From contig CAIXAA010000891.1 in NCBI GenBank assembly GCA_903917305.1, positions 1 through 12,132 of the forward strand: 12,132 nt of DNA. Direction: 5' to 3'. This document shows, piece after piece, positions 7,706-12,132 of this stretch. Under the pieces are notes generated by a model. It did not search any database. It was not told the DNA's origin and saw only the letters and a program-made list of their open reading frames with translations. This stretch comes from an uncultured Myxococcales bacterium. Lineage in GTDB: Bacteria > Myxococcota_A > UBA9042. A program made the translations under genes and the position numbers. Position 1 is the first letter of the stretch; each line of letters begins with the position of its first letter.

Positions 7706-8263
7706 ATGGAAGCGCACAACCCCAAGAAGCGCAGCCCGGCGCCGTGGATCCTGGGTATCGGCGCGCTGCTGGCGATCCTCAGTGCGATTGCGGGTTTGCG
7801 CAGCGGGGCGCCGCTGGCCACCGGGCTCGAAGGCACCGCCGCGCCGGAGTTCCTGCTGCCACGCCTGGACAGCGCTGCCGCCCAGCCCAAGTCCGGTCCG
7901 GCCCAAAGCCGTGGCAAGCCGCTGCTGCTGCACTTCTGGTCGCCGTCCTGCGAGCCGTGCGTGGCCGAACTGCCGACTTGGCAGGCGTTGGCGGCCCAAG
8001 GCCGCGCGCCGGGTGGCGACTTCACCGTCCTGACGGTGACCGCGGAGGAGCCGGCCGACGTGCGCAACTTCCTGACGCAGCGCAAGATCCAGCTGCCGAC
8101 GGTGCTCGACGCCGACGCTGCCGTGCACGAGGCCTACCACGTGGCGGGCATCCCGCACACGGTGGCGATCTCGAAAACTGGCGTGATTGTGCGGGAGTTG
8201 GTCGGGGCGCACAGCGCGCAGGAGCTGGAGCAGGCGCTCGATGCGGCGCGCAACGCTCCCTAG
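7706..8263 (+). CDS. Membrane-anchored thioredoxin-fold protein, TlpA/ResA-like
   Basis: A 185-residue protein with a basic N-terminus, one membrane segment (about 12-30) and a thioredoxin-like domain facing the periplasm. The active site is WSPSCEPC, with redox pair C82-C85. The expected cis-proline is P150 in AGIPHTVAI. ATAPEF-like and FTVLTVTAEE segments, and a final helix, complete the TlpA/ResA/DsbE layout. Such proteins reduce or isomerise disulfides, for example in cytochrome c maturation. No cytochrome genes are present here, so a role with envelope proteins is only inferred. The ATG directly follows the aminopeptidase TAG and has only a weak, distant GGAG (7690-7693), so translation probably depends on coupling. 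It converges on the next gene with 3 bases between stops. Confidence 0.88.
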   Translation: MEAHNPKKRSPAPWILGIGALLAILSAIAGLRSGAPLATGLEGTAAPEFLLPRLDSAAAQPKSGPAQSRGKPLLLHFWSPSCEPCVAELPTWQALAAQGRAPGGDFTVLTVTAEEPADVRNFLTQRKIQLPTVLDADAAVHEAYHVAGIPHTVAISKTGVIVRELVGAHSAQELEQALDAARNAP

Positions 8264-8266
8264 GCG

Positions 8267-8986
8267 CTACTGCTTGCCGTCCACGCGCGTGTACTGATCC
8301 GGCTGGCCGTCGCCGTTCGTGTCCGTGCCGACCTTCACCAGCGCGCCCTTGGTGTAGTACTCCCACACGTCGATCTTGCCGTCGCCGTTGGTGTCGCGGC
8401 GGCGCTCCACGAGGCGGTTGACGGGCTTGCCGTCATCGCCCGTGGTCAGCTGGTAGTAGCTCCAAGTATCCGTGCGGCCGTCGAAACCGAGGTCCAGCTC
8501 CACCAGCGTGACGTTGCCGTCCTTGTAGTGGCGCACGGAGTCGACGCGGCCATCGAAGTCCAGGTCCATCTCCTCGCGCACCAGCGCTTCCTTGCCCGGC
8601 TCGCCTTCGTAGAACTGCACGATGTCGATGCGCTGGTCGAAGTTGACGTCCAACTCCTTGCGAACCAAGGCCTTCTTGACGACCTTGGCGCCCGGCTTCT
8701 GCTCGGCGTTGCCCGCCGCCGCCGCGACCGGCGTGTCGACGACGCGGTAGTACTTGAACACGTCCGGCTTGCCGTCGCCGTTGACGTCGATGCGCTCGAT
8801 CGCGCCGCTGGCGTCCGACTCGGTCTGGACCGGCTCTTGCGCCGCCGCCGCTGCGGCAGGATCGGCCTCGGCGACCTTGGTCTGCTCTTTGGAGGATCCG
8901 CAGCCAGCGACCGCACTGCTCGACGCGACCGCGAGCGCCAGGGCGGCAAGCAGCCGTGCCTTCGAGCCGAAAAAGGCCGTGTCCAT
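8267..8986 (-). CDS. Lipoprotein with six acidic EF-hand-like (calcium-loop) repeats
   Basis: A 239-residue predicted lipoprotein. The N-terminus has a hydrophobic signal (11-27) and a VAGC lipobox (C29), then a short Ala-rich spacer. Six repeats of the type D-x-[ND]-x-D-G-x-x-D-x-x-x-[YH]-Y start at residues 67, 113, 141, 165, 198 and 222. The clearest are DVNGDGKPDVFKYY, DTNGDGKIDVWEYY and DTNGDGQPD; in the second and fourth units Phe replaces the usual Gly. The Asp/Asn spacing resembles calcium loops of EF-hands, dockerins and thrombospondin type 3 repeats, so calcium binding at the cell surface is plausible but not proven. ATG 8986 follows AGGAGG (8991-8996). It is transcribed away from the neighbouring lipoprotein gene. 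Binding partners cannot be inferred. Confidence 0.88.
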   Translation of the reverse strand: MDTAFFGSKARLLAALALAVASSSAVAGCGSSKEQTKVAEADPAAAAAAQEPVQTESDASGAIERIDVNGDGKPDVFKYYRVVDTPVAAAAGNAEQKPGAKVVKKALVRKELDVNFDQRIDIVQFYEGEPGKEALVREEMDLDFDGRVDSVRHYKDGNVTLVELDLGFDGRTDTWSYYQLTTGDDGKPVNRLVERRRDTNGDGKIDVWEYYTKGALVKVGTDTNGDGQPDQYTRVDGKQ

Positions 8987-8990
8987 ATCG

Positions 8991-8996
8991 CCTCCT
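8991..8996 (-). promoter_or_regulatory. Strong Shine-Dalgarno site AGGAGG of the repeat lipoprotein
   Basis: AGGAGG on the minus strand lies 4 bases before the ATG at 8986. It fixes the start of the lipoprotein gene, whose frame otherwise stays open far upstream. Confidence 0.8.
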
Positions 8997-9053
8997 GCAC
9001 CCGGCTTGCCGTCGGAGTGCTTCCGTGGCTCCGCATGCTCGTCAAAGCATGGT

Positions 9054-9082
9054 ATTGTGCGGCGCGCCCGGCAGGCGGTCAA
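9054..9082 (-). promoter_or_regulatory. Candidate sigma70-type promoter of the EF-hand-like lipoprotein gene
   Basis: Minus strand TTGACC (9082-9077, 5 of 6 consensus positions), a 17-base spacer and CACAAT (9059-9054, 4 of 6). Predicted transcription start is near 9047, giving a leader of about 60 bases. The -35 box overlaps a perfect inverted repeat (9074-9092). Confidence 0.6.
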
Positions 9083-9092
9083 GCAGACCGCC
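9074..9092. promoter_or_regulatory. 7-bp perfect inverted repeat over a -35 box, possible operator
   Basis: GGCGGTC (9074-9080) and GACCGCC (9086-9092) are perfect complements around AAGCA. The repeat covers the -35 element of the minus-strand promoter and lies about 48 bases upstream of the plus-strand -35. Its placement suits a dimeric repressor or activator. No regulator gene lies nearby. Confidence 0.45.
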
Positions 9093-9139
9093 CGGGCCGT
9101 AGCGGTTGCCGTCGCGAAATAAGGCGCGGCGTGGGCGCG

Positions 9140-9169
9140 TTGACAGCGCGGTGCGGCAGGAACGATAGT
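9140..9169 (+). promoter_or_regulatory. Candidate sigma70-type promoter of the Ala/Pro-rich lipoprotein gene
   Basis: A perfect TTGACA (9140-9145), an 18-base spacer and GATAGT (9164-9169, 4 of 6 consensus positions). Transcription would begin near 9176, about 20 bases before the ATG at 9195, leaving just enough room for the GGGGAG ribosome site (9185-9190). Confidence 0.65.
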
Positions 9170-9194
9170 GCCGCCGCCTTCTTCGGGGAGCATC

Positions 9195-10157
9195 ATGGCA
9201 GGCGGCATCCAGAACGCATCGTGGGCGGACCGGGCAACGTGGGCGGCCGCGCTTTTGGCGGTGACCTTGACGCCCGCGTGCGCCAAGAAGAAACCGGCGC
9301 AGAAGCCTGGTCTCGAGGCTGTGGAGACCGGTGGGCGCAAGCCACCGATCGTGCACAAGAAGAGCTCGGGACCAGACGCCGGCGGTGCGCCGTCGCGCGT
9401 CGCCGCTGCGACTCCGGCTCCAGCTCCGGCTCCAGCTCCGGTTCGGGCTCCGGTTCCCGCTGCGGCTCCGGTTCCCGCTGCGGCTCCGGCTCCGGCGGCG
9501 GTCCCGGCAGCTGCGGCCGCACCTGGTCGTGCGCCCGGCGTCGGTGCCCGTCCGATGCCCGGCCTGGCCGCTGCCGATGCCGCAGCCGCAGCCGCTGCTG
9601 CGCCGCCACCACCGGTCCCGGTTCCCGCTGCTGCGCGTCCTGGCGCCGCCCCGGCCGAGGCCGCGCGCCGGGCGCCGGAAGCTGCGCCGGAGCCCGCTCC
9701 CGAAGCGCCGCCGCCGCCCGTGCGCGGCGACAACGGTGAAGTCGCTCTTGATATCAGCGGTTACATCTCGCAGGCCGATCTGGAGCGCGTGCTCGGCAAC
9801 AAGGTCAAGCTGCACCGCGGCGAGCTGCCGGGCGTGGCGCCCGCGGGTGGCTACAACGCCCTGTACTACCAGCCCGAGAAGGGCACCGAGTTCGGCGTCG
9901 GCGTGCAGGTCTGGCGCGATCCCGGCCTCGCGGAGAGCCGCACGCGCTTCAACACGATGCGCAACACCTACAGCAACGTCGCGCCGACCAACAAGGTCAC
10001 CGAGCAGGGCTTTCGCTCCTTCTTCGGCAGCGTCGTGACGCTCGTCTTCGCCGATCCGCGCCGGCCCCTCGTCGCCGCCGTGACCTGCTCGACGAAGTTC
10101 TGCAATGCGGACGCGCTCATCGAGCTGAGCCGTCGCGTCGCCGAACGCTTGCGCTGA
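9195..10157 (+). CDS. Exported Ala/Pro-rich protein (probable lipoprotein) with unrecognised C-terminal domain
   Basis: A 320-residue protein in three parts. The N-terminal export signal has a hydrophobic stretch (14-27) ending in TPAC at C29; the Pro makes this a poor lipobox, so lipidation is probable, not certain. A low-complexity linker (about 60-176) consists almost only of Ala and Pro with some Val, Arg and Glu. A folded domain (about 180-320) begins DNGEVALDISGY and contains SQADLERVLG, an aromatic stretch (GGYNALYYQPEKGTEFGVGV) and a closing Cys pair (C298, C303; TCSTKFCN) before a final helix. I do not recognise this domain; it has the look of a small mixed alpha/beta periplasmic domain. 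ATG 9195 follows GGGGAG with 4 bases between and lies just downstream of a good promoter. It converges on grpE with 21 bases between stops. Confidence 0.82.
   Translation: MAGGIQNASWADRATWAAALLAVTLTPACAKKKPAQKPGLEAVETGGRKPPIVHKKSSGPDAGGAPSRVAAATPAPAPAPAPVRAPVPAAAPVPAAAPAPAAVPAAAAAPGRAPGVGARPMPGLAAADAAAAAAAAPPPPVPVPAAARPGAAPAEAARRAPEAAPEPAPEAPPPPVRGDNGEVALDISGYISQADLERVLGNKVKLHRGELPGVAPAGGYNALYYQPEKGTEFGVGVQVWRDPGLAESRTRFNTMRNTYSNVAPTNKVTEQGFRSFFGSVVTLVFADPRRPLVAAVTCSTKFCNADALIELSRRVAERLR
9408..9719 (+). repeat. Ala/Pro-coding low-complexity tract with an 18-bp tandem duplication
   Basis: The linker of the lipoprotein is encoded by GCTCCG/GCTCCA-type hexamers. A perfect 18-base unit starting GGCTCCGGTTCC occurs twice in tandem at 9446-9463 and 9464-9481. 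All units are multiples of three, so length changes would keep the frame. Such tracts are prone to slippage and may vary between strains. Confidence 0.7.
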
Positions 10158-10178
10158 GCCTGCCTCGCGCGGCAATCC

Positions 10179-11084
10179 TCAAAGGTCTTCTGCGGTCTCT
10201 TCTGGGCGCGCCAGCTCCGGCGGCTCCTTGGAGACCACCACCCGCGCGCAGCGCAGCACCTTGCCGCCGAGCGAGTAGCCGCGCGACAACTGCCGCAGCA
10301 CGCGCCCCGGCGGGCCCGCCGCGTCGACCTGGCTGGCGATCGCCTCGTGCATCGCCGGATCGAACACGCCATCGGCTTCAAACGGCTGCACGCCCAGCGA
10401 GCTCAGGGTGCGCTGCCACTCCAGCCGCAGCATCTCGATGCCTTCCTGGCCGGTGGCCGACAGCGTCTCGCGCTTTTCCAGGTGCTCGACCATCGCGTCC
10501 AGGGCGTCCAGCGCCGGCAGGATCGCCTCGAGCGCCCGCCGCATCCCCGCGGCGCGCACTTCGCCTTCGTTGCGCACCGCGCCAGCGCGCAGCGCGTCAT
10601 GGTCGTCCGACAGCTTGAGGAAGCGCCGCCGCGCCGCGCTCAAGTCCGCGCGCGCCTGGGACGCATCGTCGAGCGCCCGATCGAGGGCGATCTGCAAGGC
10701 ATCTGCCGTGCGCTGGATGGCATAGAAATCCATGACATTTCGCGTATTCGGCCCGCGCGGAATGCCGCCGCGGATCACCGGCGCCGCTTCAGCGGGCATC
10801 GCCGGCAGGGAGTACTCCGACGCCGTGGTCGGCGGCCGCGGCGGTGGCTCGCTGCGGGTATCGATCGCCACCAGGGCTTCCGCCAGCGCGGCCGTCAGAT
10901 CCAGACCCGGTCCGTCGACGTCCAGCGGCTCCGGGGGCTCGGCTGCGCCGGCAAGCGCTTCGCTGCCCTTGGCGACCGGCAGATCGGTCGGCGCGGCGAG
11001 GCCTTCGGGAACACAGGGGTCTGTCGCTTCCTGCCCGGATTCGCCCACGGTTTCTTCGGACATCTCGAACGGATCTGAGGTCAT
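10179..11084 (-). CDS. grpE: Nucleotide exchange factor GrpE with long N-terminal extension
   Basis: A 301-residue cytoplasmic cochaperone that should release ADP from DnaK. The C-terminal half is GrpE: a long helical stretch (about 120-185, including RRRFLKLSDDHDALRAGAV), then LPALDALDAMVEHL (189-202), and the beta-wing signature from 230 on (GVQPFEADGVFDPAMHEAI, then RGYSLGGKVLRCARVVVSK at 268-286). Typical bacterial GrpE has about 190-200 residues. Here about 115 extra N-terminal residues are acidic and Pro/Ala-rich, probably disordered. ATG 11084 is preferred because AAAAGG lies 6 bases upstream; ATG 11102 (MGKRQE start) is possible but its GAGG is only 3 bases away. It lies 30 bases after the propeller-like gene's stop, so probably in the same transcript. 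No dnaK or dnaJ is in the window. Identification is firm. Confidence 0.92.
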   Translation of the reverse strand: MTSDPFEMSEETVGESGQEATDPCVPEGLAAPTDLPVAKGSEALAGAAEPPEPLDVDGPGLDLTAALAEALVAIDTRSEPPPRPPTTASEYSLPAMPAEAAPVIRGGIPRGPNTRNVMDFYAIQRTADALQIALDRALDDASQARADLSAARRRFLKLSDDHDALRAGAVRNEGEVRAAGMRRALEAILPALDALDAMVEHLEKRETLSATGQEGIEMLRLEWQRTLSSLGVQPFEADGVFDPAMHEAIASQVDAAGPPGRVLRQLSRGYSLGGKVLRCARVVVSKEPPELARPEETAEDL

Positions 11085-11114
11085 CTCTTGCCTTTTTCCC
11101 ATGAACCTCGCGGT

Positions 11115-12132
11115 TCAGTTGCCGTTCCACACGAGGTCGTGCAACTCGACCTCGTCGCGCAGCGAAGCGTCCGGTTCGACCCGCAGCGTGGCTGCCGCGA
11201 CGACCCAGGCCTTGCCGCCGAGCGACACCAGGCTGGGCGAGAACCCGGCCGCGCCACCCGAGGATAGCACGGTTCGCTCGGCCGCTGCGCCCGGGGCCGG
11301 CAGGCGCGCCACGATCAACTGCCCGCGCCGCGTGTCCTGGTACGCGGCGAGCAGGGCGCCGGAGTTGTGGCGCACGAGGCGCACGTCCGCGCCGACGCGG
11401 TGCCGGCCGTCGCTGCGCACGCCGTCGTCGAGCAGGTCGATGGTGCTGCCGGTGTCGGTCTCGCGCACGAGGAGCAGGCGGCCGCGCTGGCTGTCCTCGC
11501 ACGCCACCCAGATGCGCCCGGCGTCGCCCTCGAGGAGCGCGGCGAAGCGCCCGAAGTCGCTGCTGCCGCCGGGAACCGCGCTGCGATCGATGCCCTTGCG
11601 CGCCATGCTGCCGGTCGACTTGCCGCGGTAGATCGCCAGGTCCCGAGAAGTTGCGCTGTAGGCGGCCAGCAGAAGGTCGCCGTTGCTGCCGACCGCGACG
11701 TCCAGCCAGCTGCCGCGGCCCGGCGCCACGTCGTCGAAGTTGGCGGGTGGTGGGTGGATGTCCATGCACTTGCTATTGCTGCAGATTTGCGTGGGCAGGC
11801 AGCCGCTGCAGCCGGTCGTGGGCGACGTGCAGGCCTCGCCACTGCCGCCGGCGGGCGCGGCGCACACCTTGCCGCTGGGGCACGCGCCGGCGCAAGGCAG
11901 CGGCGCCTTGGCGACGGTCTCCGAATCCACGTCTGCACTTGCCCAATCTGCCGCAGCAGCGGGCATCACCTTGAGCGCGGCATAGACGCGCAGGTGCGAG
12001 GGGGCGTCGGCGCTCTCCGCATGCGCCGGGGCGAACGCTGCGACCACGGGCGTGCCTTCGGGGCGCAGCGCCAGGGACAGCGCCGTGCCGAGGCCGACGC
12101 CCTTGGCGATGCTGCTGTCCGACACCGTGCCG
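11115..12132 (-). CDS. Cys-rich, propeller-like surface protein (5' end outside the window)
   Basis: The reading frame is open to the right edge, and the first residues already look like the middle of a repeat, so the gene is probably cut. A GTG at 12125 would give 336 residues but no signal peptide. Counting from that GTG, residues 78-120 hold eight cysteines (78, 82, 88, 99, 106, 109, 115, 120) in CPSGKVC and CSGCLPTQIC-type spacing, like the short Cys-rich knots common in myxobacterial surface proteins. Four blade-like units follow, each pairing G-x-L/I-hydrophobic-A-x with a strand, for example GDLLLAAYSATSRDLAIYRG, GRIWVACEDSQRGRLLLVRE and GALLAAYQDTRRGQLIVARL. This suggests part of a beta-propeller. 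A similar unit lies before the Cys block. Enzymatic activity cannot be judged; it may be a binding or adhesion protein. grpE follows after 12-30 bases. Confidence 0.78.
   Translation of the reverse strand, partial: GTVSDSSIAKGVGLGTALSLALRPEGTPVVAAFAPAHAESADAPSHLRVYAALKVMPAAAADWASADVDSETVAKAPLPCAGACPSGKVCAAPAGGSGEACTSPTTGCSGCLPTQICSNSKCMDIHPPPANFDDVAPGRGSWLDVAVGSNGDLLLAAYSATSRDLAIYRGKSTGSMARKGIDRSAVPGGSSDFGRFAALLEGDAGRIWVACEDSQRGRLLLVRETDTGSTIDLLDDGVRSDGRHRVGADVRLVRHNSGALLAAYQDTRRGQLIVARLPAPGAAAERTVLSSGGAAGFSPSLVSLGGKAWVVAAATLRVEPDASLRDEVELHDLVWNGN

Noticed and set aside
5027..8212. Minus-strand open frame of over 1000 codons
   Set aside because: It is antisense to the aminopeptidase and thioredoxin genes, is rich in Arg, Gln and His, has no recognisable domain, and follows from GC-rich third codon positions.
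9408..9500. Short tandem repeats considered as a CRISPR or intergenic satellite
   Set aside because: Units are 6 or 18 bases, contiguous without spacers, and lie in frame inside an Ala/Pro linker.
8987..9733. Ala/Gly-rich upstream extension of the EF-hand-like lipoprotein
   Set aside because: It is antisense to the neighbouring Ala/Pro-rich gene. AGGAGG and a signal peptide place the start at 8986.
10158..10178. Possible terminator between the convergent lipoprotein and grpE genes
   Set aside because: Only a 3-bp stem can be drawn and there is no T-run on either strand.

Overview
The window is very GC-rich chromosomal DNA from a Gram-negative bacterium. Several traits point to Myxococcota or a related deltaproteobacterial lineage: many lipoproteins with Ala/Pro-rich linkers, a Cys-rich propeller-like surface protein, a secreted M1 aminopeptidase fused to HEAT repeats, EF-hand-like repeat lipoproteins, and a eukaryote-like PFK-2/FBPase-2. 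The lineage is inferred from gene content only. The window carries nine complete genes and one cut by the right edge. I see no mobile elements, CRISPR arrays, rRNAs or tRNAs, and no gene-free stretch above about 210 bases.

Layout. (1) 29-2740: a minus-strand Xaa-Pro dipeptidase (pepQ) diverges from a plus-strand full-length bifunctional 6-phosphofructo-2-kinase/fructose-2,6-bisphosphatase. (2) 2744-4941: a minus-strand pair, an HD-GYP response regulator (predicted c-di-GMP phosphodiesterase) overlapping a small lipoprotein gene by 4 bases (ATGA). (3) 5057-8263: a plus-strand pair diverging from the HD-GYP gene, an exported M1 aminopeptidase with HEAT repeats followed directly (TAG-ATG) by a membrane-anchored thioredoxin-fold protein. 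(4) 8267-10157: two divergent lipoprotein genes, one with six acidic calcium-loop-like repeats, the other with a long Ala/Pro linker and an unrecognised C-terminal domain. A 208-base intergenic region between them carries two readable promoters and a perfect inverted repeat. (5) 10179-12132: a minus-strand pair, a truncated Cys-rich propeller-like protein and a grpE with a long N-terminal extension.

How the genes fit together. The compact divergent/convergent layout, with two convergent gene pairs separated by only 3 bases, suggests small independent transcription units, not one pathway. The most unusual gene is the PFK-2/FBPase-2. It keeps the kinase P-loop and all three principal phosphatase catalytic residues, so the cell may make and destroy fructose-2,6-bisphosphate, a regulator normally regarded as eukaryotic. 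A c-di-GMP phosphodiesterase lies close by, but nothing in the sequence links the two. PepQ and the M1 enzyme are both peptidases, in cytoplasm and envelope respectively, which would suit a proteolytic or predatory lifestyle (inference).
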